Below, one piece after another: positions 26,753 to 35,318 of a stretch of 64,000 bases of DNA (position 1 is the first letter of the stretch; each line of letters begins with the position of its first letter). The position numbers and the translations under genes are program-made. Where the stretch lies: positions 166,319 to 230,318 of the forward strand of contig NZ_CAAHFB010000004.1 in NCBI RefSeq assembly GCF_900880625.1, read 5' to 3'. Source of the stretch: Halorhabdus rudnickae (GTDB lineage: Archaea > Halobacteriota > Halobacteria > Halobacteriales > Haloarculaceae). The notes under the pieces are model-generated. The model searched no databases and was not told where the DNA came from. It was given only the letters and a program-made list of their open reading frames with translations.

Positions 26753-27594
26753 CGATGGCCGGTAACGACCACAGTTGGCTCCGCAAAGTTCGGGTTCACG
26801 GTGTCTTGCTGGCGCTGTTCGCGGTCATGATGTCGCCGTTTTACATGATGATCTCGACAACGCTGAAGACAGAATCCGAGATATTCAGCGTCCCGGCGAC
26901 GCTTATTCCCGAGGACCTGACCGTCGAAGCGTATCTGACCGTCTGGGAGCAGACGGACGTGCTTGTCTGGGTCGGGAACAGTTTCCTGATCTCGATCGGG
27001 ACTGTCGTGCTGACGCTTTTGCTTGCCATTCCGGCGGCATACTCGTGTGCGCGCAACGACTTCATCGGTAAGCGGAGCTTCCTGCTGTCCGTCCTTGTCG
27101 TCCAGATGTTCGCCCCGGTTGTCTTGATCGCCGGGCTGTTCGACGTGATCAAGAGCTTCGGGCTCTTCGACAGTTATCTCGCGGTCATCATTCCGGCGGC
27201 GGCATTTACCCTGCCGTTCAACGTCTGGATGCTCTACGGGTATTTCAAGACGATTCCCGTTGCACTGGAGGAGTCCGCACGCATCGACGGCGCCAGCCAG
27301 CTGACGATTCTCTGGAAGATCGTGCTCCCGTTGACGAAACCCGCGCTGGTCGCAAGCGTCACGTATACATTCCTGTATGCGTGGAACCGACTCCTGTTTG
27401 TGTTGACGTTCCTCTCGAGCAGTGGGAAATACAACGTTCCCCGTGGTGTGTTCTCGATGGTTGGGGCTGTCAGCGTCGACTGGCGGATGATGCTCACTGT
27501 CTCGGTCATCGGCGTCATCCCCATCTTGATCATGTTCGCCTTCCTCGAACGCTACATCGTGACCGGGATGACAGCGGGGGCGGTCAAGGAATGA
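26749..27594 (+). CDS. sugar ABC transporter permease (MalG/UgpE type)
   Basis: A 281-residue membrane protein with six helices and EAA loop VALEESARIDGASQLTILWK. It partners the preceding permease. After its stop there are about 150 bases before the ATPase gene; no gene is convincing there. Confidence 0.93.
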   Translation: MTMAGNDHSWLRKVRVHGVLLALFAVMMSPFYMMISTTLKTESEIFSVPATLIPEDLTVEAYLTVWEQTDVLVWVGNSFLISIGTVVLTLLLAIPAAYSCARNDFIGKRSFLLSVLVVQMFAPVVLIAGLFDVIKSFGLFDSYLAVIIPAAAFTLPFNVWMLYGYFKTIPVALEESARIDGASQLTILWKIVLPLTKPALVASVTYTFLYAWNRLLFVLTFLSSSGKYNVPRGVFSMVGAVSVDWRMMLTVSVIGVIPILIMFAFLERYIVTGMTAGAVKE

Positions 27595-27745
27595 GCTGGA
27601 CACCATTCTTGCACACTGCCCGCATCCGTACGGATACTGACCGAAGCACCCGCGGGAACCGGGCGCAGTCGGCGCTACGGAACAGAGTCACACAGGATCG
27701 AGACGAAACCACCCAGCCAACCACTGAATCAGCGAGTGAGAGTGT

Positions 27746-28840
27746 ATGAGTAGCGTAACCCTATCGGACGTAACGAAGGTGTACGACGGTGAGGTACTCG
27801 CAGTCCAGGAGATCGATCTCGACATCGAGGACGGGGAGTTCCTCGTATTGGTCGGGCCTTCGGGCTGTGGGAAATCAACGACCCTCCGGATGATCGCCGG
27901 ACTGGAGACAATCACGGACGGCGAGATCAGTATCGCCGGCGAGGTCGTCAACGACGTCAGGCCACAGGACCGGGACATCGCGATGGTGTTCCAGAACTAC
28001 GCTCTGTATCCACACATGACTGTTCGGGAGAATATCTCCTTTGGCCTGCGGCTGGCAGACGAGCTGTTGGATGCAGAGATCGACGAGCGTGTCGAGGACG
28101 CCGCCGAACTGCTCGAAATCCCGGAGCTCCTTGATGACTATCCCAAACAGCTCTCTGGCGGCCAACAGCAACGCGTCGCCCTGGGTCGGGCGATCGTCCG
28201 CGATCCGGAAGTGTTCCTGCTGGATGAACCACTCAGCAATCTCGACGCGAAACTGCGTTCGCAGATGCGGACGGAACTCCAGCGGATTCAGGACGAACTC
28301 GGTGTGACGGCTATCTACGTCACGCACGATCAGACGGAAGCGATGACGATGGGCGATCGGATTGCCATACTCAACAAAGGTGAGCTACAGCAGGTTGCCC
28401 CGCCGAACCGGTGCTACGATCATCCGGCCAACGAATTCGTTGCCGGGTTCATCGGCTCGCCAAGCATGAACTTCTTCGACGTGACGAGCACAGCCGACGG
28501 GGGGACGATTACGCTTGATGGCCCCGGCTTCGCGGTCACTCTCGGTGGTCGACTGCCGGACGACGAATACACGCTGGGCGTTCGTCCGGAGGACTTTATC
28601 GTCGTCGACGACGGGGCGATCGAGACGACAGTCGATGTCGTCGAACCGATGGGGTCGGACAATTTCCTCCACCTGTTGATCGACGAAACCGAGGTCGAGA
28701 TCACGGCTCGGGTCGACAGCGACATGGCCATCGAGAGCGGCGACGCCGTCTCGCTAACCTTCGAAAGCGAGGACGCTCATTTCTTTGGCGAGGACGGCGA
28801 TCGGGTCGAACTCGAGGACACTGTCGTCGGTGACGCCTAA
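27746..28840 (+). CDS. sugar ABC transporter ATPase (MalK/UgpC type)
   Basis: A 364-residue ATPase powering the importer. Walker A GPSGCGKST (~37), Q-loop VFQNYALYPHMTV, signature LSGGQQQR (~137), Walker B VFLLDEPLSNLD and the switch His in YVTHDQTEAM are all intact. The C-terminal ~120 residues form the TOBE/OB regulatory domain typical of MalK-like proteins. The ~150-base gap upstream suggests it may be transcribed with the permeases or have its own start. Confidence 0.95.
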   Translation: MSSVTLSDVTKVYDGEVLAVQEIDLDIEDGEFLVLVGPSGCGKSTTLRMIAGLETITDGEISIAGEVVNDVRPQDRDIAMVFQNYALYPHMTVRENISFGLRLADELLDAEIDERVEDAAELLEIPELLDDYPKQLSGGQQQRVALGRAIVRDPEVFLLDEPLSNLDAKLRSQMRTELQRIQDELGVTAIYVTHDQTEAMTMGDRIAILNKGELQQVAPPNRCYDHPANEFVAGFIGSPSMNFFDVTSTADGGTITLDGPGFAVTLGGRLPDDEYTLGVRPEDFIVVDDGAIETTVDVVEPMGSDNFLHLLIDETEVEITARVDSDMAIESGDAVSLTFESEDAHFFGEDGDRVELEDTVVGDA

Positions 28841-28904
28841 CTGGCGGCGGGGTTTCTTGTCATCCGTCGCTGTTGCCCTGCGTTTGCCTTTCTCAGTTGT
28901 ACGA

Positions 28905-28946
28905 TGCCGCACGTATCTTTTTGTCATTGCCACACAATCACGAGCC
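28905..28946 (+). promoter_or_regulatory. promoter of the SIS-domain gene
   Basis: TATCTTTTTG at ~28914-28923 lies about 28 bases before ATG 28947, the expected distance for a leaderless haloarchaeal promoter. Upstream of it is the end of the ATPase gene plus ~60 bases without coding character. Confidence 0.5.
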
Positions 28947-29972
28947 ATGGACGAACCACACCATACGGTTCGTGAGATTCACGAGCAACCACAGGCTATC
29001 GAGACCGTACTTGAGGCCTTGCAGGCGGATCGGGAGACGCTTCCGTCGATTGTGTCATCGCCGTTCTGTCTGGTCGGCTGTGGTACCTCGTACTATCTCG
29101 CCCGTGCGGGCGAAGCGTTGCTGAACCGGGACGGCGTCGCGGCGGCGATACCGGGCGGTGAGGTACTGATGTCGCCTTCGCAACTGCCACAATCGTCTTT
29201 CGAGACGATCGTGCCGATCTCCCGGTCGGGCGAATCGACCGAAACGGTCGCGGCAGCCGACCAACTCGCCGCCGAACACGACGCGGCGTCCGTCCTTGGC
29301 GTGACGTGTACGCCGGATAGCTCACTCGACCAGCTGGCCGATCGATCGATCGTCTCGCCTGACGGCAGCGAGGACAGCGTCGTGATGACCAAGTCCTTCT
29401 CGTCGATGCTGGTCGCCCTCGAATATCTTGCCGAACTTGCCTCCGGGTCGTCCACGACCGATCGATTCGATGCAGTGCCCGAACTGAGTGAACAGACCGT
29501 TACAGCGGCCGATGGGCTCGCCAGGGAGATCGCCGACGACGCGCCGGCCCAGAAGTTCGTCTTCCTCGGGTCCGGCCCGCTGTTCGGACTTGCCTCCGAA
29601 GCGATGTTGAAGTTCGAGGAACTCACGCTGTCCTGGAGCAAGGCCTACCATCCACTGGAGTTCAGACACGGGCCGAAGTCGATCGCCGACGAGGAGACGT
29701 TGGTGACGCTGTTCGTCCCCGAGGATCCGGACGAACGATACCACTCGCTCGTCGAAGACATTTCCGCTCTCGGTGCGGAGACGCTGATCATCGGCCCCCG
29801 CGGTGATCTCGATGCATTCGATGGGACCTACACCTTCGCGTTTCCGAGCGAGACGGTGCCGAGTCGTGCACTGTACATGCCACTCGTCCAGTTGCTGGGC
29901 TATTATCGGGCGGTCTCCCTCGGGTTGAACCCTGACGATCCAAAACACCTCTCGCAGGTCGTCGAACTCTGA
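28947..29972 (+). CDS. SIS-domain sugar-phosphate isomerase/deaminase (AgaS/GlmS-C like)
   Basis: A 341-residue protein made of two SIS domains. The first has VGCGTSYYLARAGEALL and PISRSGESTETV (phosphosugar-binding Ser-rich loop). The second has FLGSGPLFGLASEAMLKFEE and YHPLEFRHGPKS. This is the layout of the isomerase half of glucosamine-6-phosphate synthase and of AgaS-type amino-sugar-phosphate deaminases. There is no glutaminase domain, so a catabolic deaminase/isomerase is more likely. It sits between the sugar importer and the convergent kinase gene. Confidence 0.85.
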   Translation: MDEPHHTVREIHEQPQAIETVLEALQADRETLPSIVSSPFCLVGCGTSYYLARAGEALLNRDGVAAAIPGGEVLMSPSQLPQSSFETIVPISRSGESTETVAAADQLAAEHDAASVLGVTCTPDSSLDQLADRSIVSPDGSEDSVVMTKSFSSMLVALEYLAELASGSSTTDRFDAVPELSEQTVTAADGLAREIADDAPAQKFVFLGSGPLFGLASEAMLKFEELTLSWSKAYHPLEFRHGPKSIADEETLVTLFVPEDPDERYHSLVEDISALGAETLIIGPRGDLDAFDGTYTFAFPSETVPSRALYMPLVQLLGYYRAVSLGLNPDDPKHLSQVVEL

Positions 29973-30033
29973 GCGGCCCAGGTTCAGTGCCTTTGGGGCG
30001 TCGCTCCAGATACGCATTCGAAAACAGTCACGA

Positions 30034-30996
30034 TCACTCGGCCTGCTTGATCGCGTCGTCGAGCCGGCCGATAGCCGCCGTTTCGCTGTCGATCCCTTCG
30101 TGTCTGGCAGCCATAACGAGCCCGCCGATCGCCGGATTTGTGACTGGTGGGGCCACGGTTGCGCCAGCGATCATCTCCTCGGCGTGGCGCGCAAACGCGT
30201 CTGCAACTGGCTCTGCTGTGCCGAACCCGCCGACACAGCCGACGGGCACGGGTGGCCCAACCTCGATGCGGTCGTCGATTGCTTTGCAGGCCAGCGCCAG
30301 CTCTTGGCCACAGTCCTCGACGATTTCAGTCGCCACGTCGTCGCCATTTGTCGCTTCCGAAACGACTGATTCGGCGAACGGTGCGATCTCCCGGGGATGG
30401 TCGATCTGTTGATGTAAGTGGTCAGTCACGTCCGGAAGGGTCTCAACGTCGAAGGCTGACTCGGCCGCCCCAAGCAGTGCCGTTTCGGGCCCGCGTCCGT
30501 CCTGGGCCCGTGCTGCCGCTTGCAGTCCCCGCCGTGCGGCGTCGAACCCGCTTCCCTCGTCGCCGATCAGCCAGCCCCAGCCGCTGGATCGCGCGCTCGT
30601 GCCGTCGGCGTCACAGCCGTAGGCGATTGCTCCTGTTCCCGCGACGACGACGATCCCAGGCCCGCCCTGAAACATCGCCTCGTTGGCGATGACAACGTCG
30701 TTCTCGATGTAGTGTCGATCGACTAATTCGATGTCTGACAGGAACGACTCGATCCGCCGGCGATCCGCCTCGTTGTCCAACCCGCCCATGCCGAACCCGC
30801 CGACGATCCGCTCTTCCAGGCGGTCGGCGGGAACAGCGTCAGTGAGTGCCGCACGGACGTTCTTCTGGGCTGTCTCTACACCGACCGCTGTGTACCGGCT
30901 CGGGCCACTCCGCCCGACTCCCTGGAGGCTGAAATCCGTGTCCGCGGCGACACAGGTGGTGCTCGTCCCGCCGGAGTCGATGCCAAGCAGGAGCAT
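30034..30996 (-). CDS. BadF/BadG-type amino-sugar kinase (GlcNAc kinase-like)
   Basis: A 320-residue ASKHA-fold ATPase. Phosphate-binding motifs: LGIDSGGTSTTCVAAD at the N-terminus and VVVAGTGAIAYGCD (~117). NDVVIANEA holds the adenosine-side Asp. The SSGWGWLIGDEGSGF motif is characteristic of N-acetylglucosamine/glucosamine kinases of the BadF family. It probably phosphorylates the imported amino sugar; exact substrate unknown. Its ATG abuts the end of the gatZ-like gene, forming a minus-strand operon. Confidence 0.87.
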   Translation of the reverse strand: MLLLGIDSGGTSTTCVAADTDFSLQGVGRSGPSRYTAVGVETAQKNVRAALTDAVPADRLEERIVGGFGMGGLDNEADRRRIESFLSDIELVDRHYIENDVVIANEAMFQGGPGIVVVAGTGAIAYGCDADGTSARSSGWGWLIGDEGSGFDAARRGLQAAARAQDGRGPETALLGAAESAFDVETLPDVTDHLHQQIDHPREIAPFAESVVSEATNGDDVATEIVEDCGQELALACKAIDDRIEVGPPVPVGCVGGFGTAEPVADAFARHAEEMIAGATVAPPVTNPAIGGLVMAARHEGIDSETAAIGRLDDAIKQAE

Positions 30997-32196
30997 CTAT
31001 GCGAGCGAAAACGCCTCAACGTACCGGTGAATCGTTTCGCTAATCCGGGAGACGACGAACTCGTCCGGATCGATGTCCGTGTGTCGCCGGACGTTTTCGT
31101 ACAGTTGGTTCTGTGCCGCCTCGACCTCGGGTTCAGTCAGGACGTACCGGCCGACACAGAGTGCGATATTCCGTCGGTTCTCCTCGGCATAGGCGTCGTG
31201 ATTTGCGGAAGCAAGCGAGTCGGGCGCGAACTTCTGCCACGGCGCGTCGGCAACGGCCGCATCTTCAAGTGTCGACATGAACGCCGACGGTTCGACGGCG
31301 TCTGCGTCCTTGACTGTCGCTTCGAGTTCCGCCAGGGCTTCGATCTGGGCCGCGGCGAACTCGGGGCCGACGTTGGCGGCACCGATGCCAAACTCCGCGA
31401 ACCGCTCTAAGGTTTCATTCGGGAGCCAGTCGGTGTAGTGGACCTTCACGAAGAGATCGTTCTCGTCGGCGATTGCACACAGCCGTTCGGTCTGGTCCGG
31501 ATCGAAGTCGTTGGTCATGTCGATCCGCATCGTCGTGCCGACCTGCCCGACGACGAAGATGATCCGCTCGAACACACCGGGCCGTTGCTCGGCGAGTGCC
31601 TCCTTCAGCAGGTGGATGTACCGCTCGAAATCGTCCGGTTCGGTCATCCCGCCACTGATCTCCTCGGTGCCGACTTCGTAGTAGACCGGCTCCTGGTCGT
31701 TCGAGACGCGCCGCTCCTCGATCTCGTCGATCAGAGTTGCCGTCCGCTCGGCAACGGTTTCGAGATCCAGAATCCCATCAGCACGAGCGTCCTCCGTTGC
31801 GTCGACGTGGAGTACGTCGAAGCCGGCATCGAGGTCGTCGAAGAACACGTCCGTCGCATAGTCCATCGCCTCCGAGAGGTCCACACTCGGATCGCCGCGG
31901 TCGCGCATGCTCTGATAGGGACCGCCGTGGTCCCGTGCGAGAATCGTTTCGCCGTCGTAATCGACAGCACTGCTTAGCTCTTCGATAAAGGAGACGAGTT
32001 CCGATTGCGACCAGCCGGTGTAGCCCCGGTCCGCATCGACTTGACGGGGTGTTGCGATGAACATCGGGGTGAAGTTTGTGGCTTGCCTGGCCTCCCGGAG
32101 GGTTGCCTCGACGATTTCGGAGGTCATCGGACAGACTCCCAGTAACACTGCTGACCCATTGTGGGAGCCGAGCCATGTCTTGACATTCTTTTGCAT
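30997..32196 (-). CDS. GatZ/KbaZ-like protein (tagatose-bisphosphate aldolase accessory type)
   Basis: A 399-residue protein resembling the TIM-barrel GatZ/KbaZ family. Motifs are LLGVCPMTSEIVEATLREA near the start, ILARDHGGPYQ (~105), and YYEVGTEEISGG (~190). In bacteria these act with a GatY/KbaY aldolase in galactitol or N-acetylgalactosamine breakdown; no GatY-type gene is in the window. Start ATG 32196 (MQKNVKTWLGSHNGS) fits the family, and a TTATCTATATTTC box (~32213-32225, minus strand) lies just upstream. Followed at once by the amino-sugar kinase. Confidence 0.85.
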   Translation of the reverse strand: MQKNVKTWLGSHNGSAVLLGVCPMTSEIVEATLREARQATNFTPMFIATPRQVDADRGYTGWSQSELVSFIEELSSAVDYDGETILARDHGGPYQSMRDRGDPSVDLSEAMDYATDVFFDDLDAGFDVLHVDATEDARADGILDLETVAERTATLIDEIEERRVSNDQEPVYYEVGTEEISGGMTEPDDFERYIHLLKEALAEQRPGVFERIIFVVGQVGTTMRIDMTNDFDPDQTERLCAIADENDLFVKVHYTDWLPNETLERFAEFGIGAANVGPEFAAAQIEALAELEATVKDADAVEPSAFMSTLEDAAVADAPWQKFAPDSLASANHDAYAEENRRNIALCVGRYVLTEPEVEAAQNQLYENVRRHTDIDPDEFVVSRISETIHRYVEAFSLA

Positions 32197-32297
32197 GGCA
32201 CGGAATAGGGAAGAAATATAGATAACCGTTGGGGCAAAACCGCTGGACTGACTGGACGGACCCTTCGATACGTTCTTTCGACTGGCCCGAGCTGGCG

Positions 32298-32813
32298 TTA
32301 CGTTGTTCGTGAGTTCCCACCTGTACTCGGCCCGTCGATGCTCAGGATTTCGGCCAGTTCCTCGGCCAGCTCGTCCAGCCGGTGCTCGACAGCGTCGGAT
32401 AGGGCCCTGGCGTGATCGATCGTGGCGGGCTGGATACCGAACAGCGCGACCTCGGCCCCAGTTTCGCGAGCGAGGAAGGTCCGGAGCATCGCCGGTGTCG
32501 ACTTGTGTGAAGAAAAAGACTCGCCGCCGAGATCGTCGGGATCGACCCATTTCCCGGAGCCGGGATCGCCACCGAAGTCCACTGCGTCGACAAGAACGAT
32601 CCAGTCCGGAGCAAACCGTCTGATGACGCTGGTATGGTTCTCGGGGGCGACCCCACCTTCGACGAGCAGCAGTCGATCGTCTCCGGAGTGGCCCCGGCGG
32701 GAGTCCAGATGATCGAGGAGTCTGAGCCCGACGGCGTCGTCACCTCGGAGCGCCGACCCGATACCGACGACCGCGACGCGGTCGTCCAGCCCGATTGTGG
32801 GTGTCCTCGTCAC
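32298..32813 (-). CDS. hydrogenase maturation protease (HycI/HybD family)
   Basis: A 171-residue endopeptidase that trims the C-terminus of a [NiFe] hydrogenase large subunit once nickel is inserted. It has the family opening VVGIGSALRGDDAVGLRLLDHL (GxGNxLxxDDxxG type, with Ser for Asn), an internal LVDAVDFGG (metal ligand Asp) and SSHKSTPAMLRTFL with the expected His. Start is GTG 32813. It is divergent from the N-J-K-L half of the hydrogenase and ~8 kb from the large subunit gene, its presumed substrate. Confidence 0.88.
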   Translation of the reverse strand: MTRTPTIGLDDRVAVVGIGSALRGDDAVGLRLLDHLDSRRGHSGDDRLLLVEGGVAPENHTSVIRRFAPDWIVLVDAVDFGGDPGSGKWVDPDDLGGESFSSHKSTPAMLRTFLARETGAEVALFGIQPATIDHARALSDAVEHRLDELAEELAEILSIDGPSTGGNSRTT

Positions 32814-33010
32814 ACTCGCCGAAACGTCACGGACTACCTAAAGACGTCCGATGAGTTGTCGGCTCGCTGGGCCATTGAAGCCGCCGTAATTCGAAACCTT
32901 CACGATAGATCGTCAAATAAATGCCAACGAAGGTACCGCCGGAAGTCGAATGATTCAAGGTGATTTCCGACCAAACTTGCCGGTATGAATACTTTCGGGA
33001 GGGTACTGGC
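32814..33010. promoter_or_regulatory. divergent control region between protease and NuoN-like genes
   Basis: About 200 bases with lower GC (e.g. GATCGTCAAATAAATGCC, ~32907) holding room for both promoters. A GGGAGGG Shine-Dalgarno-like run at ~32998 sits about 8 bases before GTG 33011, which decides that start over the earlier in-frame codon at 32960. Confidence 0.5.
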
Positions 33011-34510
33011 GTGAGTGGCACTTATCTCGCCATCGTCCCACTGATCGCGCTGTTCGGCGGCGTTTTCGGCACTTACCTGGCCGGTCGCTACGTCCGCGAA
33101 CGGTCGACAGCGTGGGCTGGTGGGACCGCGGTCGTGTCGTTGCTGGTCGCGCTGGGTACGACCTGGCTGCTGTGGACCCGCTCGCTCCCGATCGAGTATG
33201 CCTTGTTGGGAGAGGGTGTCGGCATCCGGGTCACCGCGCTGAGCGTCTTCCTCTCGGCGGTCGCGTGTCTGGCTGGTCTCGCGGTCACGGTCCACGCGAC
33301 TGGGGGTGGTGACGTCGAAGACGCCGCCGACGTGTACTTCCCGCTGGTGCTGGCGGCCGTCGCAGGGGTCGTCGGGATCGGCCTCGCGGCGGACCTGTTC
33401 TCGCTATACGTCTTCTTCGAAGTGATGGCGGTCGCGACGTACGCGCTGGTTCCGTTCGCAGTCGATCGCGCGACGGCCGTCGAAGCGGGCGTCAAATACG
33501 TCGTCATGAACGCGGCGGGCTCGTTGCTCGCGATCTTCGGTATCTCGCTCGTCTACGCTCACACCGGTGGCGTCCTTGACTTTGCAGTACTCTCCGGGGA
33601 ACTGACCACGACCGCTGGTCCTGGCCCCCTCGAAGCCGCTGTTCTCTTCCTCGTCGTCGGATTCGGCGTGAAGGCGGCGGTCGTCCCACTTCACACCTGG
33701 TTGCCCGACGCCTACGCGGAGGCGCCGGCGAGCGCGAGCGCACTGCTTGCGGGGCTGGCGACACCGGCCGCGGTCGTCGCCATGGTGAAAGCACTCTCAG
33801 TGGTCCCGGACGGCGTCTCGGTCGGCCTCCTCTTGCTCGTCCTGGGCGGACTGACGATGACCGTCGGCAACTTCCTCGCGCTGGGCCAGCGCGACCTCAA
33901 GCGACTGCTCGCGTACTCGTCGATCCCGCACGTAGGATACATTCTCTTTGGCTTTGGCGTCGGATTCTACGGCGGCTTCGGCGTCGCCTTCGATGGCGCC
34001 CTCTTTCATGTCCTCGCAAACGCGTTCATGAAGGGCGGGGCTTTCCTTGCGGTCGGTGCAATCGTCTACCGACTGGCTGGGGCCGAAGGCGAGACCCGCA
34101 CGCTTGACGCGCTCGCCGGGGTTGGCTATCGGATGCCTGTCGCCGCGGGCGCGATCGCGGTCGCCGTGCTGGCGCTTGCCGGCGTGCCACCGCTCGCTGG
34201 CTTCTGGGGCAAGCTGTTCATCGTCCTCGGGAGCGCCGAAGTCTCGGGCGCGGTCGGTGTCGGTCTCGCGCTGCTCGTGATCGGGAACTCTTTCCTCTCG
34301 CTGGGCTATTATCTCCCGGTGCTGGGTGCGCTGTTCGGCACGCCGACCGACGCTACGCAGACTGTCGATCGAACGCCCACGGTGCTCGCAATCCCGATCC
34401 TGGCGTTGACTGCCGGGACGATCCTGCTGGGGATCGCACCGGCGTTCGGGTTCGACCTCGTCGGGCCGGCAGCTGACGTGCTTCAGCACGGACTGGAGGT
34501 GGCACCATGA
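33011..34510 (+). CDS. NuoN/M-type antiporter-like subunit of the hydrogenase complex
   Basis: A 499-residue protein with about 14 transmembrane helices of the proton-translocating antiporter family. Key charges are visible: Glu in LYVFFEVMAVATYAL, Lys in GVKAAVVPLHTWLPDAYAEA, and the discontinuous-helix region HVLANAFMKGGAFLAVGA. It starts the second hydrogenase operon, N-J-K-L, whose genes all overlap by a few bases. GTG 33011 preferred because of the Shine-Dalgarno-like run. Confidence 0.9.
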   Translation: MSGTYLAIVPLIALFGGVFGTYLAGRYVRERSTAWAGGTAVVSLLVALGTTWLLWTRSLPIEYALLGEGVGIRVTALSVFLSAVACLAGLAVTVHATGGGDVEDAADVYFPLVLAAVAGVVGIGLAADLFSLYVFFEVMAVATYALVPFAVDRATAVEAGVKYVVMNAAGSLLAIFGISLVYAHTGGVLDFAVLSGELTTTAGPGPLEAAVLFLVVGFGVKAAVVPLHTWLPDAYAEAPASASALLAGLATPAAVVAMVKALSVVPDGVSVGLLLLVLGGLTMTVGNFLALGQRDLKRLLAYSSIPHVGYILFGFGVGFYGGFGVAFDGALFHVLANAFMKGGAFLAVGAIVYRLAGAEGETRTLDALAGVGYRMPVAAGAIAVAVLALAGVPPLAGFWGKLFIVLGSAEVSGAVGVGLALLVIGNSFLSLGYYLPVLGALFGTPTDATQTVDRTPTVLAIPILALTAGTILLGIAPAFGFDLVGPAADVLQHGLEVAP

Positions 34511-35037
34511 TCGGACAACTAACCACAGCGGCACTCGCAGTGACGGTCCTGCTGGGACTGCTCGCGGTCGCTGCACGGGACTTCCTCGTCTCGATCCTCT
34601 CGCTGTCGGGTGCGAGCGTCGCGCTGGCGGTGTATTTCTACCTCGCGGGTGCGCCGATCGCGGCGGTTTTCGAGGCCGTCGTCGCCGCCGGGTTGGTGAC
34701 CGTCCTGTTCCTGTTCGTGATCAGTCTGACCGAGACCGACGCCGCCGAGCGTATCTCGGGCGGGAAACTCCCCGTGGTCGGCCTGGCGCTGGGCCTCTTG
34801 CTCGGCGTCGGGATCACGGTCTGGGCGCTGGTCGATCCGACCGCTGTCACTACTGGGGCCAGCGACACAGCCTTCGCCGAGGCGCTGTGGAGTGCCCGGT
34901 CGATCGATCTGCTTGCCGTCACGGTGCTGGTGTTCGTCGGCGTCTTGGCGGTTGTACGGTTGACCGCCGAACGGCTCGAACCCGAGAGTGACAGCGAAAC
35001 TGGATCCACTGCCGGATCCCGGGAGGTGGAGCAATGA
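34507..35037 (+). CDS. NuoJ/MbhD-like membrane subunit
   Basis: A 176-residue protein with about five helices. The block YLAGAPIAAVFEAVVAAGLV, then VLFLFVISL, matches both NuoJ and the DUF4040/MbhD-MrpB family, including a mid-membrane Glu. The polar C-terminal tail is acidic. The ATG overlaps the NuoN-like stop (ATGA). Confidence 0.8.
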   Translation: MIGQLTTAALAVTVLLGLLAVAARDFLVSILSLSGASVALAVYFYLAGAPIAAVFEAVVAAGLVTVLFLFVISLTETDAAERISGGKLPVVGLALGLLLGVGITVWALVDPTAVTTGASDTAFAEALWSARSIDLLAVTVLVFVGVLAVVRLTAERLEPESDSETGSTAGSREVEQ

Positions 35038-35318
35038 CGGCCATCGCCTACGGCGCGGCACTGGCACTGTTGGTGATCGGCCTGGCGAGCATCGTCGCCG
35101 GTCGCAACGTCGTGAAGACGCTGATCGGCGTCGAACTCGCCTCGAAGGGCGTGCTGGTGAACTTCGTGGCGACCGATCCCACCGGTAGCCAGGGGATCGT
35201 CGTCCTGTTGATCCTGATCGACGCGATCGTGGTCGCGGTGTTGCTGGGCGTGGCCGTCGCGGCGTATCGACAGTACGGGACACTCGATCTCGAGGCACTC
35301 GGGAGGTTGACATGGTAA
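35034..35318 (+). CDS. NuoK/MrpC-like membrane subunit
   Basis: A 94-residue protein with three helices and the family's intramembrane Glu in LIGVELASKGVLVNFVA, followed by VVLLILIDAIVVAVLLG. NuoK forms part of the proton path between NuoH/J and the antiporter-like subunits. The gene overlaps both neighbours (4 bases upstream, 7 downstream). Confidence 0.9.
   Translation: MTAIAYGAALALLVIGLASIVAGRNVVKTLIGVELASKGVLVNFVATDPTGSQGIVVLLILIDAIVVAVLLGVAVAAYRQYGTLDLEALGRLTW

Noticed and set aside
30997..32550. 517-codon version of the GatZ-like gene
   Set aside because: The extra N-terminal 118 codons are basic and overlap the protease gene; the family start and a TATA box fit ATG 32196.
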